Source of the DNA: Acidobacteriota bacterium | Lineage (GTDB): Bacteria; Acidobacteriota; UBA6911; JACQSX01 | Reading direction: 5' to 3' | NCBI GenBank assembly: GCA_016211105.1 | Contig: JACQSX010000033.1 | Coordinates: 1 to 64,000 of the forward strand | Length of the DNA: 64,000 nucleotides | Shown: one piece after another, positions 26,999 to 38,068 of the stretch | Numbering within the stretch: the stretch's first letter is position 1 | How the letters are laid out: each line of letters begins with the position of its first letter | Notes under the pieces: model-generated | The model's database searches: none | Told to the model about the DNA's origin: nothing | What the model saw: the letters and a program-made list of their open reading frames with translations, nothing else | Translations under genes and position numbers: made by a program

Positions 26999-27955
26999 TC
27001 ACGAACACCGAGTCTGGCCACCTGACACCTGGCCGCCGACCTGATGCGCGCACAGGGTCCGTACATGGCAAGGAATTCCCAAAGCCGCGTACGAGTTCAA
27101 CAACAATTCTTCGATTGCGGAAAAATTTCTCGCCGCTAAAGCCACTACAGAAGGACCGGAGCCGCTCAAGCAAACCCCTAACAAATCCGGATGTTCCAAC
27201 GCCAGGGCCTCCTCTAGTCCCGGCACTAACGGCTGGCGATAGGGCTGATGCCATCGATCACGCAACGCCTCTCTCAAATAGCTGTAATCTGCACTTTGAA
27301 GCGATTGAAGCAGCAGCACCACTCGTTGCAGATTGAAAATGGCATCAGCTCGACAAATGGTTTCGGGTAAAACGCGTCGCGAAGCCTCTGTTTGCAATTG
27401 AGTCTCAGGAGTGGCCACAATGAAACGGATCTCGTCTGGCCAGCGGCAGGAGAGCGCCGATACGGTGCCATCCGCTAGCTGGCAACTACCGGTCAAACCT
27501 CCAAGCAGTGCCGCTGAAACATTATCAGGGTGTCCCTCAAGATAAGCAGCCACCGCTAACGATTCTCTCAGTGATCGGGAGCCAGCAATTCTTTGGTACA
27601 GCTCTAATCCCGCCACAATCGCGGCAGAACTGCTTCCGAGTCCTGCCCGAATAGGAATTTCACTCCGCACCTCTAAACGCATCGACGGGAAGTCCGTACT
27701 GTCTTTCATGGCCAGAAAGCGGAATGCGCGCTCGATGAGGTTCTCCCCATCCAATGTGTGCCCAACAAAATCAAACTTCAGATCGTTCGTGCCAACGCTA
27801 GACATTTTGCAGAGGCGCACGCGCAAATAAAGCTGTACGGCTACAGCCAGCGTGTCCAGCCCTGGACCGAGGTTGGCAATGGACGCGGGAATAGAAATCT
27901 CCGTTCCCTCCAAAGTCCTTTCTAATTGCATTGTCACCGTTCGGGTACCCGCCAT
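26999..27955 (-). CDS. thrB: Homoserine kinase
   Basis: A GHMP kinase of about 318 residues that phosphorylates homoserine for threonine synthase. The N-terminal IPASIANLGPGLDTLAVAV block and the ATP-binding PIRAGLGSSSAAIVAGLE loop are typical, as is the C-terminal GVCLSGSGPSVVALA. The start is uncertain: GTG 28015/ATG 28012 (with GAGG upstream), ATG 27955 and ATG 27931 are all in frame; family members begin about ten residues before the IPAS motif, which favours the later two. The gene lies between thrC and lysC on the same strand. Its last residues (QVGGQVSGGQTRCS) look like a non-conserved extension. Confidence 0.93.
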   Translation of the reverse strand: MAGTRTVTMQLERTLEGTEISIPASIANLGPGLDTLAVAVQLYLRVRLCKMSSVGTNDLKFDFVGHTLDGENLIERAFRFLAMKDSTDFPSMRLEVRSEIPIRAGLGSSSAAIVAGLELYQRIAGSRSLRESLAVAAYLEGHPDNVSAALLGGLTGSCQLADGTVSALSCRWPDEIRFIVATPETQLQTEASRRVLPETICRADAIFNLQRVVLLLQSLQSADYSYLREALRDRWHQPYRQPLVPGLEEALALEHPDLLGVCLSGSGPSVVALAARNFSAIEELLLNSYAALGIPCHVRTLCAHQVGGQVSGGQTRCS

Positions 27956-28073
27956 GATCAGAGAATCGGACGCGCAAAAGGGCGATACGTTGATGGGCGA
28001 CGACGGCCGCATCACCGCGAGCCTCGTTCTTCCGTGTCAGTGCTCAACATCGCGCTTTTGATGATTTACCCGG

Positions 28074-29300
28074 TCAAGTCGACCTCCGAGATGCAAGATC
28101 ACCAACAGAACTCTCGCGCATGCGGATAACATAATCGGGATCTTTCAGCATATGTCCAGTCAGAATAGCCACCACATCGGCGTCCCTGTCCAACTGTCCC
28201 TGCCAAATCAGTTTGCGTATCCCTGCCAGCGTAGTCGCCGACGCCGGCTCGCAACCGACACCTTCCCTCCCAATCGTTGCTTTTGCTTCCGCAATCTCCG
28301 CTTCGCTGACATCGAGGCACATACCATCGGTAAACTGCAGAGCGCGCAATGCCTTTTTCCACGAGCGTGGAGCGCCGATGCGAATTGCGGAGGCGGCAGT
28401 ACGCGGCTCTGACAGAACTTGCAAGCTTTCCGTTCCTGATCGCCAAGTCCGAACAAATGGATTTGCCCCTTCAGCCTGTACTACCACCATCCTTGGAACT
28501 TTCCCAATCAGATTGGTTGCTTTCAATTCGTCTAGCGCCTTTCCAAACGCGGAAGCATTCCCAAGATTTCCTCCTGGGAGCACGATGTAATCGGGTGGAT
28601 TCCAATCTACTTGCTCCATCAGCCCGAGTATAAAGATCTTCTGCCCCTCAATCCGGAAAGGATTGATGGAGTTCAAGAAGTAAGCTTCGCCTCCAGCGGT
28701 GCGCAACAGATGTTCCAGCACGCTATCGAAGTTCCCTTCCACTTGCACAATCTCCGCACCGTAATCAACCGACTGGGCGAGCTTAGCCTTCGAGATCGCG
28801 CCCTGGGGCAGATAGACTCTGGCAGAGATTCCTGCGCGCGCGGCGTAAGCGGCCATCGAGGCGGCGGTATTCCCCGTAGACGCGCACGCCACCTGGGTAA
28901 CACCCAGGTATTTTGCATGTGTGATCGCCACAGTCATGCCTCCATCCTTGAAGGAACCAGTGGGATTCCACCCCAGGTGTTTGAATCGAAGGTTTTTTAA
29001 ACCGGCATAGGCGGCGCTCCGCGGAGCAGAAAGCAACGGCACATTTCCCTCCTCCAACGTGACAACCTCTTCCGGCCTATACAGATCAGGCAGAAACTCA
29101 CGAAAACGCCATATCCCGCTTCGATCCAGCGGAACACCGGAAACCCGCCGCTCCCACCAGATTCGCTTCAGCCCCGGCCAATCCCGAAGCTCCGGCTCGA
29201 AAGCAACTTCCAACAAGTTCCCACAACGCCGGCAACTCAGCGAGCGATCATGGATATCGAGAACGGTGGAACAACGCCTGTCACTGCATTGAAGATACAT
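28074..29300 (-). CDS. thrC: Threonine synthase
   Basis: A 408-residue PLP enzyme converting O-phosphohomoserine to threonine. It begins with a small zinc-ribbon-like region (CSDRRCSTVLDIHDRSLSCRRCG), found in many bacterial threonine synthases, followed by the fold-type II core with the PLP lysine in NPTGSFKDGGM, ACASTGNTAASMAAYAARAG and the phosphate-binding PGGNLGNASAF loop. It starts eight bases after the hom stop, so hom and thrC are surely one transcript; thrB follows downstream. Confidence 0.95.
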   Translation of the reverse strand: MYLQCSDRRCSTVLDIHDRSLSCRRCGNLLEVAFEPELRDWPGLKRIWWERRVSGVPLDRSGIWRFREFLPDLYRPEEVVTLEEGNVPLLSAPRSAAYAGLKNLRFKHLGWNPTGSFKDGGMTVAITHAKYLGVTQVACASTGNTAASMAAYAARAGISARVYLPQGAISKAKLAQSVDYGAEIVQVEGNFDSVLEHLLRTAGGEAYFLNSINPFRIEGQKIFILGLMEQVDWNPPDYIVLPGGNLGNASAFGKALDELKATNLIGKVPRMVVVQAEGANPFVRTWRSGTESLQVLSEPRTAASAIRIGAPRSWKKALRALQFTDGMCLDVSEAEIAEAKATIGREGVGCEPASATTLAGIRKLIWQGQLDRDADVVAILTGHMLKDPDYVIRMRESSVGDLASRRST

Positions 29301-29307
29301 GAGACCT

Positions 29308-30639
29308 CTAGACGAGGATCGGCAGGCTCACCGGTGGCTGAACATGGAAATCAAAATTCTTAATCTCTCCCAACGCGCTTTCCAATACAGAGTTGCTGCA
29401 TTCTTCCAGCGTTATCACAAATGGAAGTCTGGACTTGTCCGACCCGGGTTCCTGAAACACCGCATCAATATTGATTCCGTAATTGGAAAAGATTGTGGCC
29501 AGCGAAGCAATGATTCCTGGACGATCCCGCACTGTAAAGCGCACGTAGTGGGACGATGCAAATTCACCAATGACGCGATGTGACTTACCCCGAGGGATTC
29601 GATATATAGCGTTTTTACTTTTACTCCGCCCCAGCCTGTCCAGTTCTCTTCGGCTGCGCGCAATGCCGATCAAATCTGACACAACCGCAACGGCGGTGGG
29701 ATCGCCGCCTGCGCCGTGACCGGAGAACACGGTTTCACCTCCAAACTTACCTGTCGTCATGACCAAATTCTGACTTCCCTGAACTCGAGCCAATGGTGAA
29801 CTTAGCGGAACCAACGCCGGCTGAACACAGGCAAACAGTTGCGCCTCCCCATGGACATCCTTTTCGGCTCTCGACACCTGACGAATGGTACAGCCCAGGC
29901 GGAGCGCATAGGTAAAATCAATCGCTTCAATGACTGAAATAGATCGACATACGATGTCGGAAGGATGAATCTGGCACTGCAACCCCACTCGCGCCAAAAT
30001 TGCTAATTTGGCGCGCGCGTCATAGCCATCCACATCCTCGGCGGGATTCGCTTCTGCAAATCCCAAATCCTGAGCCTCTTTCACGGCGGCAACAAACGGC
30101 CAACGCGAGGCTTCCATTCTCGTCAGTATGTAATTGCAGGTACCATTCAGAATGCCGGCAACCCTGAAAAGTTGGTCTCCTGCCAATCCTGCCTGCAAGC
30201 CGGACACCACGGGGATTCCACCAGCCACTGACGCCTCAAACCCGATCCGCTCACCCTGCCGTCGCGCTAGTTCAAGCAGTTCCGGCCCGCGCTGTGAGAT
30301 CAGTTGCTTGTTTGCGGTGACAACCGACTTGCCGGAGAGCAGTGCACGACGGATCCAATTTTCAGCCGGTTTCAAGCCGCCGATTAATTCAACCATAACA
30401 TCGACGTTAGAAGACAGCACATCCTCAATGCTGCCAGTCCACTCCACGTGAGGAGGTACCCAGGAAACCCTTTTCCGCTCCACATCACGGTTATAGACGT
30501 GGGTCAATCGCAACTCGACCGGGGTATGTTCACAGAGGATCCTGGCCACGGAACGACCCACCGTCCCAAAGCCGACAATGGCAACCTTAAAAGGAGATAC
30601 GCGATCGCGCCGCGGCGCACCGGTTGCTTCTTCTTTCAT
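29308..30639 (-). CDS. hom: Homoserine dehydrogenase
   Basis: A 443-residue NAD(P)H-dependent enzyme reducing aspartate semialdehyde to homoserine. The Rossmann motif VAIVGFGTVGRSVARIL starts near residue 19, followed by VELIGGLKPAENWIRRAL, the catalytic domain with GILNGTCNYILTRM and AEANPAEDVDGYDARAKLAIL, and a C-terminal ACT domain (RFTVRDRPGIIASLATIF) for threonine feedback. It is monofunctional, with no fused kinase; lysC lies three genes downstream. It is the first gene of the operon and its start follows the leader hairpin by only 38 bases. Confidence 0.95.
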   Translation of the reverse strand: MKEEATGAPRRDRVSPFKVAIVGFGTVGRSVARILCEHTPVELRLTHVYNRDVERKRVSWVPPHVEWTGSIEDVLSSNVDVMVELIGGLKPAENWIRRALLSGKSVVTANKQLISQRGPELLELARRQGERIGFEASVAGGIPVVSGLQAGLAGDQLFRVAGILNGTCNYILTRMEASRWPFVAAVKEAQDLGFAEANPAEDVDGYDARAKLAILARVGLQCQIHPSDIVCRSISVIEAIDFTYALRLGCTIRQVSRAEKDVHGEAQLFACVQPALVPLSSPLARVQGSQNLVMTTGKFGGETVFSGHGAGGDPTAVAVVSDLIGIARSRRELDRLGRSKSKNAIYRIPRGKSHRVIGEFASSHYVRFTVRDRPGIIASLATIFSNYGINIDAVFQEPGSDKSRLPFVITLEECSNSVLESALGEIKNFDFHVQPPVSLPILV

Positions 30640-30684
30640 ACCTAAAAGAGCTGCCCTCCCGAATCATTGCTTGTATAAAAAAAA

Positions 30685-30712
30685 AGCCCACCAACACAAA
30701 CGCTGGTGGGCT
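30685..30712 (-). terminator. Intrinsic terminator in the thr leader, probable attenuator
   Basis: Read on the minus strand, AGCCCACCA (30712-30704) and TGGTGGGCT (30693-30685) form a perfect 9-bp GC-rich stem with a ten-base loop, followed at once by nine uridines (30685-30677). This is a textbook terminator lying only 38 bases before the hom start and after a good promoter at 30885-30858. Since hom has no room for a full promoter of its own behind the hairpin, the terminator must be conditional. GGTGGGC at 30764-30758 can pair with the GCCCACC in the first arm (30711-30705) and would break the hairpin. Confidence 0.75.
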
Positions 30713-30730
30713 AAAGGCGAATGCTGTTTG

Positions 30731-30793
30731 CTAGATGGGAGCGACGCCTCCATCCCGGCCCACCGCCTGACGGCACGTCATGACCAGCGTCAT
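30731..30793 (-). CDS. Candidate 20-residue leader peptide of the thr operon
   Basis: Between the promoter and the terminator an ATG at 30793 opens a 20-codon frame ending with TAG at 30733-30731: it starts MTLVMTCRQAVG and ends GGVAPI. It contains two threonines and one isoleucine but no run of regulatory codons, so classical threonine attenuation is not obvious. The triplet frame ATG-TTG-CGC-TGA just before it overlaps the start as TGATG, which could couple translation. The segment GGTGGGC that can act as antiterminator lies inside this frame, so ribosome position would affect folding. No strong ribosome-binding site is visible; it may equally be an untranslated leader RNA. Confidence 0.35.
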   Translation of the reverse strand: MTLVMTCRQAVGRDGGVAPI

Positions 30794-30857
30794 CAGCGCA
30801 ACATTCACTTGACTTATGACACAAATACGACAGCTTCGCATATTGTCAACGCGCGAA

Positions 30858-30885
30858 CTTATACCATACTTGCTGAGATTGTCAA
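30858..30885 (-). promoter_or_regulatory. Sigma-70 promoter of the thr operon
   Basis: On the minus strand TTGACA (30885-30880) is followed after 16 bases by TATAAG (30863-30858). Transcription would start near 30851 and give a leader of about 210 bases containing the short frame and the terminator. A second, weaker pair (TTGACA 30849-30844, TATTTG 30827-30822) lies just downstream. The promoter sits within 50 bases of the upstream LysR gene stop. Confidence 0.6.
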
Positions 30886-30904
30886 AGTTGAATTACCAAA
30901 CGAC

Positions 30905-31834
30905 CTAATGTGCGGATAATATTTTCTGGGACGGAGGGGTAAGGCGCAACTTCGGCAGAACCCGCTGGAATACCGACAGCACCTCCTGCACCATTCTGGG
31001 AACGGGATTGGATCGCAGATAAACCCATCCGGTCTCTCGAAATAATTTGTGTCCTTCGATGCGCGAGCAGAAAAAACGTCCGTTGCGTAATTCTCGCGCG
31101 ACCGCTTGATAGGGAATAATGCTAATGCCTAAACCGCTGTGCACCATTGCCTTGATGATCTCGACATTTTCTGTGTCCATTACGACCTTGGGGCGAATCT
31201 GTTCTTTCACAAAAAACTCATCCAGCGCCCTCCGCGTATTAGAGCCGGCCTCAAACAGCACAAACTGTTGCCGGACCAAATCCTGAGGGGTGATCTTCTT
31301 GCGCCGCGATAACGCGTGGTTCGGTGCGGTTACCAGGAGCAGCTCCTCTTTCAGCACGGGGAGAGTCACAAAGTCGGGCTGCCCAATCGGCAAAGTAAGC
31401 AATCCCAGATCCGCTGATCCGCTTCGGAGATCCCCAATAAATTTCTCACTCACACCGGCAGTAACGTTAATCTCCACGTTCGGATGGATACGGCGAAATT
31501 CTTTCAACAACACGGGGAAAACATAAAGGCACACTGTCATCCCTCCCACCAGCCGCAAAGTACCGCTTAACGACTCTTTGCTGTCGCTTATTACCGCCAC
31601 GGTCTCTTTCAGATCCTGGAAAACACGGTTACTCAGTTGCAGCAATGCCTCTCCCGCCGTTGTGATTCGGATTCTTCGGCCCACACGCAAGAAAATCGGC
31701 TCCTGCAGCTCTTCTTCCAACAACAAGACCTGACGGCTAACGGCCGACTGCGACACATGCAACTTGTCACCCGCTCCTGTAAAGGAACCAGTCTCCGCAA
31801 TGGCTTTCAAGACTTCCAACTGTCGTAGATCCAT
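30905..31834 (-). CDS. LysR-family transcriptional regulator
   Basis: A 309-residue regulator. Residues 1-60 hold the winged helix-turn-helix (MDLRQLEVLKAIAETGSF, KLHVSQSAVSRQVLLLEEEL), followed by a periplasmic-binding-protein-like effector domain at about 90-295. The frame is open to 31912, but ATG 31834 gives the canonical LysR start. It follows gltD by 119 bases on the same strand and precedes the thr promoter. By position it may control gltBD (as GltC does in Bacillus) or the thr operon; unlike most LysR genes it is not divergent from its likely target, so this is only inference. Confidence 0.88.
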   Translation of the reverse strand: MDLRQLEVLKAIAETGSFTGAGDKLHVSQSAVSRQVLLLEEELQEPIFLRVGRRIRITTAGEALLQLSNRVFQDLKETVAVISDSKESLSGTLRLVGGMTVCLYVFPVLLKEFRRIHPNVEINVTAGVSEKFIGDLRSGSADLGLLTLPIGQPDFVTLPVLKEELLLVTAPNHALSRRKKITPQDLVRQQFVLFEAGSNTRRALDEFFVKEQIRPKVVMDTENVEIIKAMVHSGLGISIIPYQAVARELRNGRFFCSRIEGHKLFRETGWVYLRSNPVPRMVQEVLSVFQRVLPKLRLTPPSQKILSAH

Positions 31835-31953
31835 AGTGGAATTACAGCGAGCGGAATCAGGTCTCAAAGGGACGGAGGGACAAAGACGGGAACAAAAAAG
31901 AGTCACCCTCATGGCCGGCGCTCATTTTCCCCCATCCCTTTCAATCGACCGCG

Positions 31954-33438
31954 CTATCCCGGAAGAACCGTTTTCCCCATCAAGTAGCGATCACACTCCC
32001 GTGCCGCACCCCGACCTTCTTTGATTGCCCAAACTACCAAGCTCTGACCCCGACGCATGTCGCCGGCCACAAAAGTCCCAGGAACGCTGGTAGCGAAATT
32101 TCCGTATTCGGCCTTGACGTTTGAGCGAGCGTCTTTCTTCACTCCGAGTTGATCGAGCAGATCATTCTCCGGGCCGAGGAAGCCCAACGCAAGTAAGACC
32201 AGTTGACCATGGTAGATCTTTCCCGTGCCTGGAATCTCTCGCGGCACCGGCCAACCGTTGTTACCCTTTACCCACTCGATCAACACCGTATGAAGTTCCT
32301 TCACATGACCGCGCGAATCACCTACGAACTTCTTCGTCATGATGCAGAATTCTCGGGGGTCACGACCGAACACCGCAGCCACTTCCTCTTGACCGTAATC
32401 TATGCGGAAGATCTTAGGCCATTCAGGCCACGGATTGTCGGGCGCACGCTCGATGGGCGGTTTCGGTAGAATCTCAAACTGCAGCAGGTTCCTACAGCCA
32501 TGGCGCATGGCGGTACCAACACAGTCAGTACCCGTGTCGCCGCCCCCAATGACGATCACATCTTTGTCCCTGGCCGAGATGAACTTGCCGTCCTGATGAT
32601 CGCTGTCCAGTAAGCTCTTGGTGTTGGCCAACAGGAAATCCATGGCAAAGTGGATCCCTTTCAGGTCGCGCCCTTCAATCGGCAGATCTCGCGCTTGCGT
32701 AGCCCCGCCACAGAGCACCACCGCATCGAAATCTCTCAGCCTCTGCGCGCGGTAGTTCCTCCCAACTTCAGTATTGGTGACGAACAACACACCTTCACGA
32801 GTCATCAGGTCAATGCGGCGTTGTACGATCCGTTTGTCAAGCTTCATGTTCGGAATTCCGTACATAAGCAGCCCGCCGATGCGATCGTTCCGTTCAAACA
32901 CCGTGACCAAGTGCCCCGCGCGATTGAGCTCTGCAGCGCAGGCAAGCCCTGCCGGACCAGAACCAACGACCGCGACTTTTTTGCCGCTCCGACAAGCAGG
33001 CGGTTCGGCTACGACCCACCCTTCGTTAAAGCCTCGGTCGATGATGGCGCACTCAATGTTCTTGATCGTCACCGCCGGCTCGCTGATGCCCAACACACAT
33101 GAACCTTCACAGGGAGCAGGGCAAACCCTACCCGTAAAGTCAGGGAAGTTGTTGGTCTTGTGCAGGCGATCCAAGGCTTCGCGCCAGAGCCCGCGGTAGA
33201 CCAAGTCATTCCACTCGGGGATCAGGTTGTGGAGTGGGCACCCCGTTGCCAGACCGCTAATTTCAATGCCAGCATGACAGAAAGGAACGCCGCAGTCCAT
33301 GCAGCGTGCCCCCTGTTTTCGAAGCAGCTCATCGTTGGGTGGTTCATGAAATTCCAGCCAATCGCAAAGTCGCTCGGCAGGCGGGCGATCCGGAGGCAGT
33401 TCCCGCTTAAATTCCATGAATCCGGTCGGTTTTCCCAT
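31954..33438 (-). CDS. gltD: Glutamate synthase small subunit
   Basis: A 494-residue NAD(P)H-oxidising flavoprotein that feeds electrons to GltB. The N-terminal iron-sulfur region has [12 protein letters not shown] and CPLHN, then [12 protein letters not shown]; two dinucleotide folds follow, [21 protein letters not shown] (FAD) near residue 155 and [21 protein letters not shown] (NADPH) near 295, and the C-terminal [19 protein letters not shown] block. ATG 33438 lies five bases after the gltB stop and starts right at the conserved [10 protein letters not shown] segment, so an upstream extension into gltB is rejected. Confidence 0.96.
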   Translation of the reverse strand: MGKPTGFMEFKRELPPDRPPAERLCDWLEFHEPPNDELLRKQGARCMDCGVPFCHAGIEISGLATGCPLHNLIPEWNDLVYRGLWREALDRLHKTNNFPDFTGRVCPAPCEGSCVLGISEPAVTIKNIECAIIDRGFNEGWVVAEPPACRSGKKVAVVGSGPAGLACAAELNRAGHLVTVFERNDRIGGLLMYGIPNMKLDKRIVQRRIDLMTREGVLFVTNTEVGRNYRAQRLRDFDAVVLCGGATQARDLPIEGRDLKGIHFAMDFLLANTKSLLDSDHQDGKFISARDKDVIVIGGGDTGTDCVGTAMRHGCRNLLQFEILPKPPIERAPDNPWPEWPKIFRIDYGQEEVAAVFGRDPREFCIMTKKFVGDSRGHVKELHTVLIEWVKGNNGWPVPREIPGTGKIYHGQLVLLALGFLGPENDLLDQLGVKKDARSNVKAEYGNFATSVPGTFVAGDMRRGQSLVVWAIKEGRGAARECDRYLMGKTVLPG

Positions 33439-33442
33439 GCGA

Positions 33443-36400
33443 CTAGGTGCCTCCCACGCGGGCCAGATCGCGGGCGTTTTGATCGAAAGCCGCCATTGCG
33501 GCGTCCTCTTCGGAGATGCCCGCCTCCGTGACGCGTTTCTGTGCTTCGATGACTCGCCTGTAGTCATTCGGGTAGACCTTCATAAACCGAGGCACCAGTT
33601 CGCCCCAGGAAGCCAGGACATACCATCCACGCTGGCTGCGCGTATATTCCACGTGCTTGCGGATCATGCTCCGCACCAAATCAAGCTCCTCCATATCTTC
33701 CACGGGATAAAGCTGGACCATGTCCACATTGCAATGCCGCGCGAAGTCGCCCGACTCATCCAGGACGTAAGCAATCCCACCGGACATGCCGGCGGCAAAG
33801 TTGCGGCCTGTGGGACCAAGCACAAGCACACAGCCTCCGGTCATATACTCGCAACCGTGGTCTCCCACGGCTTCAACTACCACCCGCGCGCCGCTGTTGC
33901 GCACACAGAAGCGCTCACCCGCCATTCCGCGGATGTAGGCCTCACCGCTGGTAGCTCCATAGAGCGCTACATTGCCGATGATGACGTTCTCCTCGGGTAC
34001 GAAGGTGGAGCCTTCAGGCGGGTACACAATGATCTTACCCCCGGACAGTCCTTTGCCAATGTAATCGTTCGAATCACCTTCCAGTATGAGCGTCACGCCA
34101 CGCGGCACAAACGCGCCGAAACTCTGGCCCGCCGAACCCTTAAAATGGAGCTTAATTGTGTCCTCGGGAAGTCCTTGAGCGCCGAAACGCCGTGTCACTT
34201 CGCTACCGAGAATCGTGGCAACCACACGGTTCGTATTACGGATCGGAAGCGTCGCTGCGACGGGCCTTCCCTCTTCCAGCGCCGGCTTGCATAACTGCAG
34301 CAGTGCGGTGTTATCTAATGCTCTTTCCAGACCGTGATCTTGGGGTATCCGGCAATAGCGGCCCACATGATCCGGCATCGTCGGCTGGTAGAAGACTTGG
34401 GAGAAATCCAAGCCGCGCGCCTTCCAATGTTTCACTGCTTGTTGCACCTCGAGCCGTTCGGTGTGTCCGATCAATTCGTTCATGGTGCGAAAACCGAGTT
34501 GAGCCATCAGCTCACGAACTTCCTGGGCGATGAAGTACATGAAATTGACGACATGCGCCGGATCACCGGTAAACTTCTTGCGTAGTTCTGGATCCTGCGT
34601 TGCTACACCAACCGGACAGGTATTCAAATGACAAACACGCATCATCACGCAGCCAAGCACCACTAATGGCGCTGTGGCGAAGCCGAACTCTTCCGCCCCT
34701 AGTAATGCGGCGATGACGACGTCACGGCCAGTCTTGAGTTGGCCATCCGTCTCTACGACGATGCGGCTGCGCAGATCGTTAAGCACCAGTGTTTGATGCG
34801 TCTCCGCCAGGCCAAGCTCCCAGGGAATCCCGGCGTGCTTGATCCCCGTCAACGGTGACGCGCCGGTGCCGCCGTCGTGCCCACTGATCAGGACCACGTC
34901 GGCGCGAGCCTTCGCTACGCCCGCGGCGATTGTGCCAACCCCCACCTCGGCTACCAGCTTCACACTGATTCGCGCATGATGATTCGCGTTCTTCAAATCA
35001 TGGATCAGTTGGGCCAAGTCTTCGATCGAATAGATATCATGATGCGGCGGTGGAGAGATGAGTCCCACTCCCGGCGTCGAGTGGCGCACCCGGGCAATCC
35101 ATGGGTACACCTTCTGGCCGGGAAGCTGTCCTCCCTCGCCCGGCTTTGCTCCCTGGGCCATCTTGATTTGCAGTTCCCGAGCGTTAACCAAGTATTCACT
35201 GGTAACGCCGAAGCGCCCAGACGCGACCTGTTTGATTGCGCTGTTGCGCGAATCGCCGCTGCCATCGAGGATGTAGCGCGCGGGATCCTCTCCCCCTTCC
35301 CCAGTATTGCTCTTTCCGCCGATACGGTTCATCGCAATCGCCAGCGCCTCGTGCGCCTCCTGGCCGATTGACCCATACGACATGGCGCCGCTCTTAAACC
35401 GTTTTACGATGGACCCGACCGGCTCAACCTCATCGATGGGAATCGGTTTCTCTGCGAACTTCAGTTGGAACAACCCTCGCAGCGTACGGAGTTTTCTAGA
35501 CTGATCGTCGACCAGCGTACTGTATTTCTTAAATATCCCGTAGTTATTGGTGCGACACGCGTACTGCAATGTGTGCACCGTCTGCGGATTGAATAAGTGC
35601 TGTTCACCGTCATGTCGCCATTGGTATTCGCCGCCTTCCTCGAGCAAGTGCCCGTTTACTGGCCGTTCCGGAAATGCTCTTTCATACCGCCGCCTGACTT
35701 CTTCTGCGATCACATCGATGCCGACCCCTCCCACGCGCGAGGCCGTCCAGGTGAAATACTTGTTAATAACCCCTTGGCTCAATCCGATTGCTTCAAAGAT
35801 TTGCGCACCGTGGTAACTCTGAACCGTCGAGATCCCCATTTTAGACATCACCTTCAGAACTCCCTTATTCGTAGCCTTCACGAAGTTCTTGACGGCCCCA
35901 GCATGGTCGATGCCAACAAGCATTCCCTGCCGAATCATGTCATCGAGAGTCTCAAAGGCAAGGTAGGGATTGATCGCGCTCGCACCGTAGCCGATCAGCA
36001 GCGAGAAGTGATGTACCTCGCGTGGCTCGCCGCTTTCCAGCACCAGACCAACATGGGTCCGGGTACCTTCGCGGATCAGATGATGATGGACGCCAGCAAC
36101 GGCCAGGAGAGCCGGAATCGGCGCCCACTCCTGATTCAGACCCCGATCCGACAACACGATGATTTCGTGACCCGTGGCCACTGCCTCGCTCGCTCGATGG
36201 CACAGCTCGTCCATCGCACGTTCCAGTCCCAGACCACCCTCTTTCACTTCAAACAGAGTTGGCAACGTGACCGCCTTGAAACGACGCCGAGAATTGGTCT
36301 CGCCCGAATCGGTAGTGATAAGATGCCGCAGCTTCTCCAGCTCTTCGTTAATCAGAATCGGCGACCTCAGTTTGATTTGCCGAGCCGACTCCGGTGTTGG

Positions 36401-38068
36401 GTAGAGTAAGTTCTGTTCCGGGCCGATAGTCGTCCCCATCGACATGATGAGCTCTTCGCGGGTCGAGTCCACAGGCGGGTTGGTCACCTGCGCGAACAGC
36501 TGCTTGAAATAGTTGTACAAAAGCTGCGGCCGATCCGACAACACGGCCAGCGGCGTATCGTTACCCATCGAACCAACTGCTTCCGTCCCCTCCGCAGCCA
36601 TGGGCGCCATGATAATTTTCAGGTCTTCCGTTGTGTAACCAAACGCAAGCTGACGCAGTCGCACGGTCTCATGGTCCGGCTCATGTATATGGGGTGGGTC
36701 CGACAGATCTTCCAGTGAGACCAGATTTTCTCGCAACCAGAGACGATAGGGTTTTTCGGTAGCGATTTTGTGCTTTAATTCGTCATCGGCAATAATTCGG
36801 CCTTGCTCGATGTCAACCAAGAGCATCCTCCCAGGTTGGAGCCGACCTTTCTGCAGCACCCGATCCGCTGGAACATCCAGCACTCCTACCTCGGAAGCCA
36901 TGATCACCAGATCATCCTTGGTCACGTAATAGCGGGACGGCCTGAGGCCGTTACGATCCAGCACCGCACCGACACGCAGTCCATCGGTGAAAGCAATGGA
37001 CGCGGGCCCGTCCCAAGGTTCCATCAGACAGGCATGGTATTCATAGAACGTTTTTTTCTCGTCGCTCATCGATTCGTGGCCAGACCAAGGTTCCGGGATC
37101 ATCATCATCACTGCATGGGGCAGCGATCGTCCGGTGAGAACCAGCATCTCCAGCACGTTGTCAAACATCGCCGAATCGCTGCCATCTGGGTCGATCACGG
37201 GCAGAATCTTCTTCATATCCGCACCGAACAGATCCGATTGGAACATGCTCTCGCGCGCGTGCATCCAGTTGATATTGCCTCGCAGGGTGTTGATCTCGCC
37301 ATTGTGACAGAGGTATCGGTAGGGGTGGGCGCGAGGCCAACTGGGAAACGTGTTCGTACTGAACCGGGAGTGCACCATGATGAGCCCAGATTCCAAAGTC
37401 GGGTTGCTTAAGTCTGGATAGTAGCTTGCCACCTGGTCGCCCATGAGCATGCCTTTGTAGACGATGGTCTTGCACGACAAGCTGGCAATATAGAACATGG
37501 AGCGCTGAGAAATGTTGGATGCCTTGACCGCGTTTTCCACCCGCTTACGGACTACGTAAAGCTTGCGTTCAAAAGCAGACTCATCTGAAATCTGGCCGCC
37601 ACCGCCGATGAAGATCTGCCGGATCACCGGCTCAGCCGCCTTGGCTGTGGGTCCGATAAGAAAGTTATCCGTAGGCACCGTCCGCCATCCAAGTACATGC
37701 TGGTTTTCTTCCCGAAGGATCTGCTCAAACAGTTGCTCGCATTGGCGGCGGCCTTCCGGATCTGTGGGTAAGAAAACCATTCCAACGCCATATTCCCCGT
37801 AGCCAGGCAGTTCAATCTTCAGTTCCTTACATGCCCGCTCAAGAAAGCGATGCGGGGTCTGCAGCAGGACGCCGGCGCCGTCTCCAGTATGCTTCTCACA
37901 ACCACACGCCCCGCGGTGAGCCAGATTCATCAAAACCTGGAGCCCTTTCTCAATCATTGCGTGCGACTTTCGCCCTTTCAGGTCGACGACAAAACCAACT
38001 CCACAGGCGTCGTGTTCAAATTTCGGATCGTACAGCCCCTGCTTTGCTGGGCTTCGCATCCATGTCAT
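33443..38068 (-). CDS. gltB: Glutamate synthase large subunit
   Basis: A 1541-residue enzyme transferring the amide of glutamine to 2-oxoglutarate. In order: N-terminal glutaminase domain with the nucleophile region [11 protein letters not shown], central domain, FMN-binding barrel with [10 protein letters not shown] and [19 protein letters not shown], the 3Fe-4S cluster motif [15 protein letters not shown], and the C-terminal beta-helix (GXXGXXXG repeats, [22 protein letters not shown]). Normal length for the bacterial enzyme. The nucleophile Cys is at about residue 22, so a short N-terminal propeptide must be removed. GAGGG lies upstream of ATG 38068. With gltD and glnA it forms the GS-GOGAT cycle. 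Confidence 0.97.
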   Translation of the reverse strand: MTWMRSPAKQGLYDPKFEHDACGVGFVVDLKGRKSHAMIEKGLQVLMNLAHRGACGCEKHTGDGAGVLLQTPHRFLERACKELKIELPGYGEYGVGMVFLPTDPEGRRQCEQLFEQILREENQHVLGWRTVPTDNFLIGPTAKAAEPVIRQIFIGGGGQISDESAFERKLYVVRKRVENAVKASNISQRSMFYIASLSCKTIVYKGMLMGDQVASYYPDLSNPTLESGLIMVHSRFSTNTFPSWPRAHPYRYLCHNGEINTLRGNINWMHARESMFQSDLFGADMKKILPVIDPDGSDSAMFDNVLEMLVLTGRSLPHAVMMMIPEPWSGHESMSDEKKTFYEYHACLMEPWDGPASIAFTDGLRVGAVLDRNGLRPSRYYVTKDDLVIMASEVGVLDVPADRVLQKGRLQPGRMLLVDIEQGRIIADDELKHKIATEKPYRLWLRENLVSLEDLSDPPHIHEPDHETVRLRQLAFGYTTEDLKIIMAPMAAEGTEAVGSMGNDTPLAVLSDRPQLLYNYFKQLFAQVTNPPVDSTREELIMSMGTTIGPEQNLLYPTPESARQIKLRSPILINEELEKLRHLITTDSGETNSRRRFKAVTLPTLFEVKEGGLGLERAMDELCHRASEAVATGHEIIVLSDRGLNQEWAPIPALLAVAGVHHHLIREGTRTHVGLVLESGEPREVHHFSLLIGYGASAINPYLAFETLDDMIRQGMLVGIDHAGAVKNFVKATNKGVLKVMSKMGISTVQSYHGAQIFEAIGLSQGVINKYFTWTASRVGGVGIDVIAEEVRRRYERAFPERPVNGHLLEEGGEYQWRHDGEQHLFNPQTVHTLQYACRTNNYGIFKKYSTLVDDQSRKLRTLRGLFQLKFAEKPIPIDEVEPVGSIVKRFKSGAMSYGSIGQEAHEALAIAMNRIGGKSNTGEGGEDPARYILDGSGDSRNSAIKQVASGRFGVTSEYLVNARELQIKMAQGAKPGEGGQLPGQKVYPWIARVRHSTPGVGLISPPPHHDIYSIEDLAQLIHDLKNANHHARISVKLVAEVGVGTIAAGVAKARADVVLISGHDGGTGASPLTGIKHAGIPWELGLAETHQTLVLNDLRSRIVVETDGQLKTGRDVVIAALLGAEEFGFATAPLVVLGCVMMRVCHLNTCPVGVATQDPELRKKFTGDPAHVVNFMYFIAQEVRELMAQLGFRTMNELIGHTERLEVQQAVKHWKARGLDFSQVFYQPTMPDHVGRYCRIPQDHGLERALDNTALLQLCKPALEEGRPVAATLPIRNTNRVVATILGSEVTRRFGAQGLPEDTIKLHFKGSAGQSFGAFVPRGVTLILEGDSNDYIGKGLSGGKIIVYPPEGSTFVPEENVIIGNVALYGATSGEAYIRGMAGERFCVRNSGARVVVEAVGDHGCEYMTGGCVLVLGPTGRNFAAGMSGGIAYVLDESGDFARHCNVDMVQLYPVEDMEELDLVRSMIRKHVEYTRSQRGWYVLASWGELVPRFMKVYPNDYRRVIEAQKRVTEAGISEEDAAMAAFDQNARDLARVGGT

